Assembly: GCF_040760005.1 (NCBI RefSeq) | Contig: NZ_CP099760.1 | Span: 459,001-523,000 of the forward strand | DNA length: 64,000 bases | Origin: Pseudomonas sp. stari2 | GTDB lineage: Bacteria > Pseudomonadota > Gammaproteobacteria > Pseudomonadales > Pseudomonadaceae | Reading direction: 5' to 3' | In this document: positions 24,171-31,752 of the stretch, piece by piece | Numbering within the stretch: the stretch's first letter is position 1 | Layout: each line of letters begins with the position of its first letter | Notes under the pieces: generated by a model | Databases searched by the model: none | What the model was told of the DNA's origin: nothing | The model's input: only the letters and a program-made list of their open reading frames with translations | Translations under genes and position numbers: made by a program

Positions 24171-25412
24171 TCAGATCCAGGAATGGCGAGCCGGAAGTTT
24201 TCCGTTCAGGCGCCAGGCGCCGACTGCGTGGTACTTCCAGCGCACCGGGTCGTGCAGGGTGTGTACCCGGGCGTTGCGCCAGTGACGGTCGAGGTTGAAT
24301 TCGGCGAGGGTGGCGCGGCTGCCGGCCAGCTCGAAGAGCTTTTCGCTGGCCAGCAGTGAGATCTCGGTGGTCAGCACCTTGGCTTCGGCCACGGCAATCG
24401 AGGCACGGGCGGCGGACTCGGCGGTCAGCGGCGCGGCATGCACCTGATCCAGCACTTGCCCGGCCTTGCGCAGCAGCGCCTCGGCGGCGTGCAGTTCGAT
24501 TTTCAGTTTGCCGATGTCGGCGATCACGTAGAGATCGTCGCTGGCGCGCTCGACCTTGGCGTCAATCCATGGCCGGGCGCGGGTCTTGACGAATTCGATG
24601 GCGTCATCAATGGCGCCACGGGCGATGCCGGCGTCGATGGCCGCTTGAATCAGCTGCGAAACCGCACCCTGGGTGTTGGGCTTTTCGTTGATCTTCCAGT
24701 TATCCACCACGAGGCCTGCATCGACCCGCACGTTGTGCAAAAGAATCGTGCCGCTGGCGGTGGTGCGCTGGCCGAATCCCGACCAGTCATCGACGATGCG
24801 CAGGCCCGGCGTACCGCGACGGACGAAGGCCAGTACTTGCTTGCCATCGTCGTTGAGCGCCTTGACCGCTACCCAGTGGGCGAAGAGGGCGCCAGTGGAG
24901 TAGAACTTCTGGCCATTGATCACGTAGTCATCGCCGTCGGCGGTGATGCGCGCTTTCAGTTCCAGCGTGTCCTTGGTGCCGCGCTCAGGCCCGGCGTTAC
25001 CGATGCGCCAGCCTTCGAGCACGCTCTTCAGCAACTGCTGTTTCTGCTCTTCGGTGGCGCTGCCGAGGATCAGGTTGATGATCCCGAACTGGTTCTGCGG
25101 GATTTGTCCCAGCGCCGGGTCGGCCGCGGAAATGATCGCGAACACCTCGGCCAACGTGACGAAGGAAACCTGCGGACCGCCGAACTCGCGCGGGATGGCG
25201 ATGCTGCCCAGGCCGCTGCGGGTGAACTGTTCGATTTCCGCCCACGGCAGCTTGCGCTGGCGGTCGCGTTTGGCGGCCTGCACGCGGGCGACTTGCGCCA
25301 GTTCATGTGCTGCCTTGATGGCTTGGGCGTCGTTGCGCAGCACTTGCGCGGGCAACAACAACGGGGCGACGTCCAGGTCACTCTGGACGTTTGCGTCTGC
25401 CAGACTGGACAT
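24171..25412 (-). CDS. SfnB-family flavoprotein (acyl-CoA dehydrogenase fold), copy 2
   Basis: This 413-residue paralog of the next gene shares SGLGSIAIPREFGGPQVSF, ADPALGQIPQNQFGIINLI, YVINGQKFYSTGALFAHWV, DWSGFGQRTTASGTI and the same C-terminal HWRNARVHTLHDPVRWKYHA. It is the first gene of the presumed five- or six-gene minus-strand operon. The start at 25412 has AAGGAG at eight bases; a GTG three codons upstream would place that site too close. Two SfnB-like proteins in tandem may oxidise two related sulfur substrates or successive intermediates. Flavin dependence is expected from the family. Confidence 0.88.
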   Translation of the reverse strand: MSSLADANVQSDLDVAPLLLPAQVLRNDAQAIKAAHELAQVARVQAAKRDRQRKLPWAEIEQFTRSGLGSIAIPREFGGPQVSFVTLAEVFAIISAADPALGQIPQNQFGIINLILGSATEEQKQQLLKSVLEGWRIGNAGPERGTKDTLELKARITADGDDYVINGQKFYSTGALFAHWVAVKALNDDGKQVLAFVRRGTPGLRIVDDWSGFGQRTTASGTILLHNVRVDAGLVVDNWKINEKPNTQGAVSQLIQAAIDAGIARGAIDDAIEFVKTRARPWIDAKVERASDDLYVIADIGKLKIELHAAEALLRKAGQVLDQVHAAPLTAESAARASIAVAEAKVLTTEISLLASEKLFELAGSRATLAEFNLDRHWRNARVHTLHDPVRWKYHAVGAWRLNGKLPARHSWI

Positions 25413-25578
25413 CAGTGCCACTCCTTGGCTGCACGCAATGCCCTGGCGAATTGCACTGGGGTGATTGTGTTCCGGACCATGTTACCTACCTCACATCTCA
25501 TGAAAAACGCCGCAAAAGTGCGGCGAACGAAAGAATGTCCGGTGGTCCGGTTCATATACCCTAAGCGTGTATAAATAT

Positions 25579-25602
25579 TAAATAAACTAACTTTTAGGAA
25601 TA
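25579..25602 (-). promoter_or_regulatory. AT-rich box upstream of the sfnB-LLM-metQNI operon
   Basis: Read on the minus strand: TATTCCTAAAAGTTAGTTTA followed by TTTA, about 170 bases before the first start. It matches the shared core TATTCC-TWAAMGTTA. The surrounding 60 bases are very AT-rich. Confidence 0.42.
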
Positions 25603-25621
25603 TGTATAGAAGATCAAAAGC

Positions 25622-26386
25622 TCACTCGGCCTTGCGCTCCGCGGCCATGGGAATCTGTTTCAAGGGCACTTTCAGATAAGGATTCACGCAACCGATTTTC
25701 AGCGTCTGTGACGTCGCCCAACGCGAGTTGTTGCCGACCCGGTCGATGATGCAATAGCTCACGTCCAGCCGCAGGTCTTCGCCAGCTTCGACGATGATCG
25801 CCGGGGGTACCCAGACCTGAATGCCGTGACCGACGTCGGATTGGGCAATACGTGGCAGATCCATGCGCACGTCGCCCCAGCGCAGGGTGATTTCGTCACC
25901 CTCGGCCATGTTCAGGTAAGGCTCGATGGTCAGCGGGACGCCGCGTTTGATCTGGTTCGGGTTGACCCCGCGTCGGCGAATGACCTCGGGAAGACTGACC
26001 GGCAGCAGGTACTGGTTTTCCTCCGAACAGTCTGCCGCGAATTGCCCGCCCGGGCAGTCGAGTTTGACCTGAAACCGGGCGCTGGCCGACAGCGCCGGGT
26101 TTCTTCCGACCTGCATCACCCGGTAATGCACACGCGGCGAACCGCTGATGATGAAGCTTTCCGGTACCCGCAGGCTGACCGTGTTTCCGACATCCCCGGC
26201 ATTCAGCACGCGGGAAGCGACGTAGCAGCCATCCCAGAACAGCTCGATCAGGTCGCCGCCGTCCATGTCGTGCCAAGGCTCGATGTCGACCGACAGGTTG
26301 GCGGCCGCCATGAGGTTGATACCGGCCCCGTGGGATTTTTCCAGGGTCGGTGGTGCCAGCAGCGGGGTGTTTGAAATGCAGGTCAT
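25622..26386 (-). CDS. Hypothetical protein with two tandem beta-sandwich-like repeats
   Basis: This 254-residue protein is not recognised as a named family. It has no signal peptide. Two halves align by eye: LSVDIEPWHDMDGGDLIELF...WDGCYVASRVLNAGDVGNTV with VPLTIEPYLNMAEGDEITLR...WGDVRMDLPRIAQSDVGHGI, then HYRVMQVGRNPALSASARF with SYCIIDRVGNNSRWATSQT, each ending near a cysteine (LDC, IGC). This indicates an internal duplication of an about 85-residue beta-rich unit joined by a linker with VNPNQIKRG. A good AAGGAGAG site precedes the ATG. It stands between the sulfur operon and a 475-base gap. An adhesive or carbohydrate-binding role is possible; none can be assigned. Confidence 0.75.
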   Translation of the reverse strand: MTCISNTPLLAPPTLEKSHGAGINLMAAANLSVDIEPWHDMDGGDLIELFWDGCYVASRVLNAGDVGNTVSLRVPESFIISGSPRVHYRVMQVGRNPALSASARFQVKLDCPGGQFAADCSEENQYLLPVSLPEVIRRRGVNPNQIKRGVPLTIEPYLNMAEGDEITLRWGDVRMDLPRIAQSDVGHGIQVWVPPAIIVEAGEDLRLDVSYCIIDRVGNNSRWATSQTLKIGCVNPYLKVPLKQIPMAAERKAE

Positions 26387-26861
26387 CGGTTTCTCTCCTT
26401 GAAGCCTTGCAGCGAAGTCCGTTTTCGAAAGAACGAATGGCGTGAATTAACAGGCAATAAAACTTTGGCGTTTCGTACAAGTTTTAAAGTGTCTTGTTGG
26501 ACTAGCGTGCGCCGGTCGTTGACTAGATAAGAGTTAGCCGGGAGAGGTGTCAAGCGAGTGAAATTAGTTAACTCGTGAATTACGGATTAATCAGAAGGTT
26601 CCTACATTGTCGCGGCCGTCAGCCTAGGCATTGTGAAGAAGAAAGCTACAGGTTGCTGCGGTCTTTAGCCTGTTTTGCTGTGTGTTATGCCTAAGCGGAA
26701 AATCAAGGCACGGCGAATTTTACGCGCAGCGAACGTGTTGCAGGACATATATATGTACTGCATTTTGAGGCGCTTGATTGTTAGTGTCTGGAAGGGAAGT
26801 TGTACTTTTGGAAAGACACTACTTCCATCCGTGGAAGTGAGTGATAGCACTTGCGAAGTTG
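26387..26861. other. Gene-poor region between the repeat protein and the cystine ATPase
   Basis: About 475 bases of lower GC than the surroundings. Short frames exist on both strands around 26,665-26,890 but lack ribosome sites and family signals. The right end contains ACTTCCA-TCCG-TGGAAGT (26821-26838), a perfect 7-bp stem downstream of the minus-strand ABC ATPase that may be its terminator. The left 100 bases probably hold the promoter of the repeat protein. Confidence 0.4.
26821..26838 (-). terminator. Possible terminator of tcyN
   Basis: Perfect 7-bp stem (ACTTCCA/TGGAAGT) with a 4-base loop, 24 bases after the tcyN stop. Only a weak T-rich tail (AGTGTCTTTCC) follows on the minus strand. 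Confidence 0.35.
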
Positions 26862-27611
26862 TCAGCCGTTGTTGCGAAACTTGCTGAGAAACTGTCGTGT
26901 ACGCTCTTCTTTCGGATTGGCAAACAGCGCTTTGGCTTCGCCTTGTTCGACGATCACGCCCTTGTCGAAAAACACTACGCGGTTGGCCACGTCACGGGCG
27001 AACGCCATTTCGTGAGTCACGATAACCATGGTGCGTTTTTCTTCAGCCAGGCCGCGGATGGTCGCCAGTACTTCGCCGACCAGTTCCGGATCGAGGGCCG
27101 ATGTCGGCTCGTCGAACAGGATCACTTCGGGCTCCATCGCCAGCGCCCGGGCAATCGCCACGCGCTGTTGCTGACCACCGGACAGGCGCCGTGGATAGGC
27201 GTCTTCCTTGCCCGCCAGGCCGACCTTGGCCAGCAGTTTCTTGCCCAGGGCAATAGCTGCGTCGCGCGGCATCTTCTTGACCACGATCGGGCCTTCGATG
27301 ACGTTTTCCAGGGCGGTACGGTGGGGGAACAGGTTGAAGTTCTGGAACACGAAGCCCACGTGCTGGCGCAGATTGCGCACCAGGCTTTGCTGCTGGTTCA
27401 GCGGGCGACTGGTATCGATCTCGATATCGCCGACCTTGATCCGGCCGCTGGTGGGTTGTTCGAGGAAGTTCAGGCAGCGCAGGAACGTCGTTTTTCCCGA
27501 GCCGCTGGGGCCGATGATTGCCACGACCTCGCCTTCTTTTACTTCAAGATCGATGCCGTTGAGCACGACTTGACCCTTGAACTGCTTTGTCAGTTTTTCC
27601 ACGACAATCAT
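26862..27611 (-). CDS. tcyN: Cystine ABC transporter ATP-binding protein
   Basis: This 249-residue ATPase has Walker [11 protein letters not shown]-loop FQNFNLFPHRTAL, signature LSGGQQQR, Walker B VILFDEPTSALDPE and H-loop IVTHEM. It is of the GlnQ/TcyN class. It lies four bases after the permease gene in the order binding protein, permease, ATPase, which is that of tcyJLN (fliY-yecS-yecC in E. coli). With a D-cysteine desulfhydrase upstream on the same strand, cystine import is the best reading. It is the last gene of the operon. Confidence 0.9.
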   Translation of the reverse strand: MIVVEKLTKQFKGQVVLNGIDLEVKEGEVVAIIGPSGSGKTTFLRCLNFLEQPTSGRIKVGDIEIDTSRPLNQQQSLVRNLRQHVGFVFQNFNLFPHRTALENVIEGPIVVKKMPRDAAIALGKKLLAKVGLAGKEDAYPRRLSGGQQQRVAIARALAMEPEVILFDEPTSALDPELVGEVLATIRGLAEEKRTMVIVTHEMAFARDVANRVVFFDKGVIVEQGEAKALFANPKEERTRQFLSKFRNNG

Positions 27612-27615
27612 GGGG

Positions 27616-28281
27616 TCAGGACTCCTGGTCGTGCCGATTGACCCGCTCTTCCAACTTGTTCTGGAAGTGCGAAAGCACCGTGGCCAGAATCCAGTAGATC
27701 AGCGCGGCGGCAAGATACATGGTGAAGACTTCGAAAGTCCGGGCAGTAATCAGCTGCGCCTGACGGAACAGCTCCGGGACCTGAATGGTGGCGGCCAGTG
27801 CGGTGTCCTTGACCAGTGAAATGAAGCTGTTGCCCAGCGGCGGCAAGGCTGTGCGCATCGCTTGCGGCAGGATGGCCCGGCGCAGGGTCTGCGCGCGGGT
27901 CATGCCGATACTCGCAGCTGCTTCCCACTGGCCGCGCTCGATCGAACCGATCGCGGAGCGCAGGATTTCACAGGCGTAGGCAGCCATGTTCAGCGAGAAG
28001 CCGATCAGGGCCGCCGGCAGCGGATCGAGTTCCAGACCCATTTGCGGCAAGCCGTAATAGATCACGAACAGTTGCACCAGCAACGGCGTGCCGCGAAAGA
28101 ACGACACGTAGATGCGGGCCAGCCAGCTGACCGATTTGAAACGCGACAGGCGCATCAACGCCAGGCCAAAGCCCAGCAGCAGGCCAAAGAACATGCCGCC
28201 GAGGCTGAGGACTACCGTGTAGTACGCGCCCTTGAGCAGAAAGGGCGCGGAGTCCAGTGCGAGTTGGAAAGCTGCTTCCAT
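27616..28281 (-). CDS. tcyL: Cystine ABC transporter permease
   Basis: This 221-residue HisM-class permease starts MEAAFQLALDSAPFLLKGAYYT and carries ARIYVSFFRGTPLLVQLFVIYYGLP and the docking loop WEAAASIGMTRAQTLRRAILPQAM. About five membrane helices are visible. A single permease gene implies a homodimer, in contrast to the heterodimer at 8,742-10,047. The start codon overlaps the stop of the upstream binding-protein gene by one base (TAATG), so translation is coupled. Confidence 0.9.
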   Translation of the reverse strand: MEAAFQLALDSAPFLLKGAYYTVVLSLGGMFFGLLLGFGLALMRLSRFKSVSWLARIYVSFFRGTPLLVQLFVIYYGLPQMGLELDPLPAALIGFSLNMAAYACEILRSAIGSIERGQWEAAASIGMTRAQTLRRAILPQAMRTALPPLGNSFISLVKDTALAATIQVPELFRQAQLITARTFEVFTMYLAAALIYWILATVLSHFQNKLEERVNRHDQES

Positions 28282-29081
28282 TATTTAGTGACGTCAGCTT
28301 GGAAGTACTTTTCCGAGATCTTGGCCAGAGTCCCGTCGGCACGCAGCTCGTCGAGGGCCTTGTTCACGGCTGCCAGCAGCTCAGGCTCGCCTTTGCGCAG
28401 GGCGATACCGGACTCCTGACGGGAGAATGCCTGACCGGCCGCTACGGTTTTCGGAGCTTTCTTGGCGTATTCAAGTGCGGCCAGACGGTCGATCAGAATC
28501 GCGTCGGTACGGCCGTTGTTCAGGTCGGCGAACTTGGTCGGATCATCGTCATAGGTGCGCACGTCAGCACCCGGCACATTGGCGCGAACCCATTGTTCGT
28601 AGTTGGTGCCCAGGCCCACGCCGACTTTCTTGCCGGACAGGTCGGCGGCGGTCTTGATGTTCAGCGCAGCTTCCTTGTCCTTCAGCACCAGCGCCTGAAT
28701 CCCGGAGATGGTGTAAGGCTCGGAGAAGTCATACTTCTTCTTGCGCTCGTCGGAGATGGTCACCTGGTTGACTACAACGTCCAGACGTTTGGATTCCAGC
28801 GCGGCGAGGATGCCGTCCCACTTGGTTGGCTGGATCTTGGCCTTGACGCCCAGCTTCTTGGCCAGGGCTTCGGACAGCTCGACTTCGAACCCGGACAGTT
28901 TGCCGTTCTCGTCAACGAAGCTGAACGGTGGGTAAGTGCCTTCCAGGCCGACGTTGATAACGCCTTTGTCCTTGATCTGTTGCAGTTGCTCACCGGCAAC
29001 GGCGCTGCTGATCAGACCGGCGCTCAGTGCCAGGCCCAGCGAACCTACCAGCAGATTTCGACGTAGTGCGGAAAGAATCAT
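28281..29081 (-). CDS. tcyJ: Cystine-binding periplasmic protein
   Basis: This 266-residue family 3 solute-binding protein has a signal peptide ending ISSAVAGEQL. The core shows INVGLEGTYPPFSFVDENGKLSGFEVEL, LESKRLDVVVNQVTISDERKKKYDFSEPYT and VGLGTNYEQW, matching the FliY/TcyJ cystine group. In E. coli the orthologous cluster also lies beside dcyD. First gene of tcyJLN; an AT-rich box lies 170 bases upstream. CysB control is expected from the family and would fit the box. Confidence 0.9.
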   Translation of the reverse strand: MILSALRRNLLVGSLGLALSAGLISSAVAGEQLQQIKDKGVINVGLEGTYPPFSFVDENGKLSGFEVELSEALAKKLGVKAKIQPTKWDGILAALESKRLDVVVNQVTISDERKKKYDFSEPYTISGIQALVLKDKEAALNIKTAADLSGKKVGVGLGTNYEQWVRANVPGADVRTYDDDPTKFADLNNGRTDAILIDRLAALEYAKKAPKTVAAGQAFSRQESGIALRKGEPELLAAVNKALDELRADGTLAKISEKYFQADVTK

Positions 29082-29230
29082 GACAAGCCCCTGTGTTTTC
29101 TTATGGAAGACGCTTAAGGAAAGTTGGCGAATCCGGGAGTTGAACGACAGCGCTATCCTGCCTTAAAGCAGCTTATGCGTCTCTCGCGAAATTCGCCTGC
29201 GGCGAGACTATATGACGGCTCTTTTAGAAT

Positions 29231-29272
29231 GGAAAATAATGAATTTTCCATTTGTTATTCTTTTGCGGAATA
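29231..29272 (-). promoter_or_regulatory. AT-rich box and inverted repeat upstream of tcyJLN
   Basis: On the minus strand TATTCCGCAAAAGAATAACA then AAT (29272-29250) matches the TATTCC-nnAAAnG core of the other sulfur boxes. It abuts a perfect 7-bp inverted repeat GGAAAAT/ATTTTCC with a 5-base centre (29231-29249). Candidate promoter control of tcyJLN. Confidence 0.38.
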
Positions 29273-29300
29273 TTTGTTGTTGTTTTCCTAGTACTCCCTG

Positions 29301-29334
29301 GCTCCGCGTTCCCCTTTCAAAGGGGACGCGGAGC
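29301..29334. repeat. Large hairpin beside palindrome copy 2
   Basis: GCTCCGCGT-t-CCCCTTT pairs with AAAGGGG-ACGCGGAGC over 16 bp with one unpaired T and a one-base loop. It lies 60-93 bases after the dcyD stop (minus strand) and next to the GTTCCC-type palindrome, making a tandem pair of stems. Confidence 0.75.
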
Positions 29335-29345
29335 GTCCCGGGCTG

Positions 29346-29370
29346 CATTCCCACGCAGAGCGTGGGAATG
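29346..29370. repeat. GTTCCC-type palindrome, copy 2
   Basis: CATTCCCACGC-AGA-GCGTGGGAATG, an 11-bp perfect stem ending 24 bases after the dcyD stop codon (gene on minus strand). Confidence 0.8.
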
Positions 29371-29393
29371 AGCGCTTCGGTACGCGCTTCGAA

Positions 29394-30386
29394 CTACAGA
29401 AAGTCCTTGTATGCGAACAACGCCGGAGCGCCGCCGGTGTGCAGGAAGATGATCGGACCGTCATCGAAACGCCCGCGACCGATGCCGTCGAGCAACCCGG
29501 CCATGGCCTTGCCGGTGTAGACCGGATCGAGCAGCACGGCATCCTGGCTGGCCAACAGTTTCACTGCGGCCAGCGTTCCGGCATTCGGCTCGCCGTAGCG
29601 CGGGCCGAAGTACTCGTCCCACAGCTCGACTTTGAAAGTCTCCGGTAATGCCACACCCAACAGATCGGCAGTACGCTCGGCCAGGCCCTGCACTTTCGGG
29701 CGCTGATCTTCTTCGCTGCGCGAGACGGTCACGCCGATCACCGTCAGTTGCGGCAGCGCTTCGCTCAAGGCCAGTGCCAGGCCGCTGTGCGTGCCGGCGC
29801 TGCCCGAAGCCAGGACCACGGCGGAAAATTGCAGGCCGGTATCCTCGATCTGCTGCGCCAGTTCCAGGCCGGCCCGTACATAACCCAGTGCGCCAATGGC
29901 GTTGGAGCCACCAATCGGCACCAGATAAGGCTTCTTGCCGTTGCTGCGCAAGCGCACGGCGAGGGCGGCCAGTTGTTCGTCGGCGTTGTCGAGGTTGTCG
30001 ACCAGTTCGACCTTGGTGTCGAACAGATCCAGCAGCAGGCGGTTGCCGTTGCCGGTGTAGTTGCTGTCGTCGGTGCCCAGCGGATTTTCCAGCAGCGCCA
30101 CGCAACCCAGGCCGAGTTTCGCGGCCAGCGCGGCGGTCTGGCGCACATGGTTCGATTGCAGTGCGCCGGCGGTAATCAGGGTATCGGCGCCTTGTGCCAG
30201 GGCATCGGCGGCGAGGTATTCGAGCTTGCGCAGCTTGTTGCCGCCCATGGCCAGCGGCGTCAGGTCATCGCGCTTGATGTAAATGTCGCGGCCAAGCCAG
30301 GTGGACAGGCGTTCGAGTTTTTCCAGTGGAGTCGGTTGGCCGAGCAGGTCGAGGCGGTTAAAGCGGTCCAGCTGTTGTTTGATCAT
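29394..30386 (-). CDS. dcyD: D-cysteine desulfhydrase
   Basis: This 330-residue PLP enzyme of the ACC-deaminase/DcyD family begins [24 protein letters not shown] and has the PLP lysine in [15 protein letters not shown], the substrate block [20 protein letters not shown] and the phosphate-binding turn [13 protein letters not shown]. DcyD converts D-cysteine to pyruvate, sulfide and ammonia. The start at 30386 matches family length; its ribosome site is weak (ACGGA). Its association with tcyJLN, as in enterobacteria, supports the name over ACC deaminase. Palindrome copy 2 follows the stop. Confidence 0.9.
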   Translation of the reverse strand: MIKQQLDRFNRLDLLGQPTPLEKLERLSTWLGRDIYIKRDDLTPLAMGGNKLRKLEYLAADALAQGADTLITAGALQSNHVRQTAALAAKLGLGCVALLENPLGTDDSNYTGNGNRLLLDLFDTKVELVDNLDNADEQLAALAVRLRSNGKKPYLVPIGGSNAIGALGYVRAGLELAQQIEDTGLQFSAVVLASGSAGTHSGLALALSEALPQLTVIGVTVSRSEEDQRPKVQGLAERTADLLGVALPETFKVELWDEYFGPRYGEPNAGTLAAVKLLASQDAVLLDPVYTGKAMAGLLDGIGRGRFDDGPIIFLHTGGAPALFAYKDFL

Positions 30387-30576
30387 GAGTCCGTACTGAT
30401 GCAAGGAGATGTCAGGACTATAGGCACGCCGATTTACCGGGGCAACCGTCAATCGCTTATAGCCAAATGTGCTTAAGCCAGCACTATCGGTTCTTAATTC
30501 GCCCCGGTGGCGTTGCCGTAAAGTAGTCGCCGTTGACGCGGCCAGACAGTCCGGCCGCCCGTGAGGAGTCTTTACC

Positions 30577-31503
30577 GTGAACGAGCGTTCCAGCCATTGG
30601 CAATTGCAGACCATCGTCAGCCAACTGCGTACCGCGCGGGATCAGTGGCGTGCGCAAAATGGCCGTGCGTCCGGCGAGCAGGGCGGGCGCGAATTGCCGT
30701 CCCGTGATGCGATGGCGCAGATCCTGGAAGCGCTATGCGGCGCACTGTTTCCGATGCGACTGGGGCCGGTGGATCTGCGTGAAGAGAGCGAGGACTTTTA
30801 CGTCGGCCACACCCTCGACGTCGCCTTGAATGCGCTGCTGGCCCAGGCACGACTGGAACTGCGTTACGTCGCCCGCCACAGCGCCCGGGATGACAGCGAA
30901 GTCGAGGCGCAAGCCATCAGGATCATTCAGGATTTCGCGTTGGCGCTGCCAGGCCTGCGCAGTCTGCTCGACACCGACGTGCTGGCCGCGTATCACGGCG
31001 ACCCGGCGGCGCGCAGCGTCGATGAAGTGCTGCTGTGCTATCCGGGGATTCTGGCGGTGATCCACCATCGTCTCGCGCACCATTTGTATCGCGCAGGCCT
31101 GCCGCTGCTGGCGCGGATCAGTTCGGAAATCGCCCACTCGGCGACCGGTATCGATATCCATCCGGGCGCGCAGATCGGCCGCAGTTTCTTCATCGACCAC
31201 GGCACTGGCGTGGTGATCGGCGAGACCGCCATCATCGGTGAGCGCGTCAGGATCTATCAGGCGGTGACCTTGGGCGCCAAACGCTTCCCGGCGGACGAGG
31301 ACGGCCAGTTGCAGAAGGGCCATCCACGCCATCCGATCGTCGAGGACGACGTGGTGATTTACGCCGGGGCGACGATTCTCGGGCGGATCACCATCGGCAA
31401 GGGGTCGACCATCGGCGGCAACGTGTGGCTGACCCGCAGCGTGCCGGCCGGGTGCAACCTGACCCAGGCCAATCTGCAACATGATGACGGGACGCAGAAG
31501 TAA
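30577..31503 (+). CDS. epsC: Serine O-acetyltransferase, EpsC type
   Basis: This 308-residue CysE-family enzyme makes O-acetylserine, the carbon acceptor for sulfide in cysteine synthesis. An N-terminal helical region (to about residue 185) precedes left-handed beta-helix hexapeptide repeats beginning [21 protein letters not shown] with the catalytic His-Asp-His neighbourhood, followed by [20 protein letters not shown] and [20 protein letters not shown]. The longer N-terminus separates EpsC from classical CysE. It is transcribed divergently from dcyD with 190 bases between, so sulfide release and sulfide capture genes share a promoter region. Palindrome copy 3 follows 13 bases after the stop. 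Confidence 0.9.
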   Translation: MNERSSHWQLQTIVSQLRTARDQWRAQNGRASGEQGGRELPSRDAMAQILEALCGALFPMRLGPVDLREESEDFYVGHTLDVALNALLAQARLELRYVARHSARDDSEVEAQAIRIIQDFALALPGLRSLLDTDVLAAYHGDPAARSVDEVLLCYPGILAVIHHRLAHHLYRAGLPLLARISSEIAHSATGIDIHPGAQIGRSFFIDHGTGVVIGETAIIGERVRIYQAVTLGAKRFPADEDGQLQKGHPRHPIVEDDVVIYAGATILGRITIGKGSTIGGNVWLTRSVPAGCNLTQANLQHDDGTQK

Positions 31504-31515
31504 TTTTCCTGTCCG

Positions 31516-31542
31516 TTCGTTCCCGCGCAAGACGGGAACGAA
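31516..31542. repeat. GTTCCC-type palindrome, copy 3
   Basis: TTCGTTCCCG-CGCAAGA-CGGGAACGAA, a 10-bp perfect stem starting 13 bases after the epsC stop. Confidence 0.75.
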
Positions 31543-31631
31543 TGCCCTCGCCACAGCGTCATACCCCTCCCTGAGCCAGCGTACGAAACTTACCGCTGAG
31601 CCCTGCGATTAGTCCTGAGCGTGCTATCCAT

Positions 31632-31661
31632 GTTTAACTTGAACGTTCATTCAAGTTAAAC
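31632..31661. promoter_or_regulatory. BetI-like operator upstream of betT
   Basis: GTTTAACTTGAA (31632-31643) and TTCAAGTTAAAC (31650-31661) are perfect 12-bp arms around CGTTCA. The centre TTGAACGTTCA resembles the TTGAACGTTCAA core of known BetI sites. It lies 92 bases before betT. Choline-responsive repression by BetI is inferred; no betI gene is in the window. Confidence 0.7.
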
Positions 31662-31752
31662 CGGCGGTTCGCTGCCCGCTCACAACAGGAGGCTTGCCTT
31701 TGCTGAGTCCGATCATTTCAGCCATTTTCCACCCCCTTGAGGTGCACCGTTC

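Larger units (their letters stand above)
29082..29393. other. Region between dcyD and tcyJ
   Basis: About 310 bases. From left: a GTTCCC-type palindrome (29346-29370), a large hairpin (29301-29334), an AT-rich box (29250-29272) with an adjacent GGAAAAT-AATGA-ATTTTCC inverted repeat (29231-29249), then the tcyJ leader. No gene is seen. Confidence 0.6.

Noticed and set aside
22996..25574. Long plus-strand open frames opposite the two SfnB-like genes
   Set aside because: Both are shadows of paralogous minus-strand genes with clear acyl-CoA-dehydrogenase-like motifs.
26665..26887. Short overlapping frames on both strands in the 26.4-26.9 kb gap
   Set aside because: No ribosome sites, no family features, and AT-rich noncoding composition.
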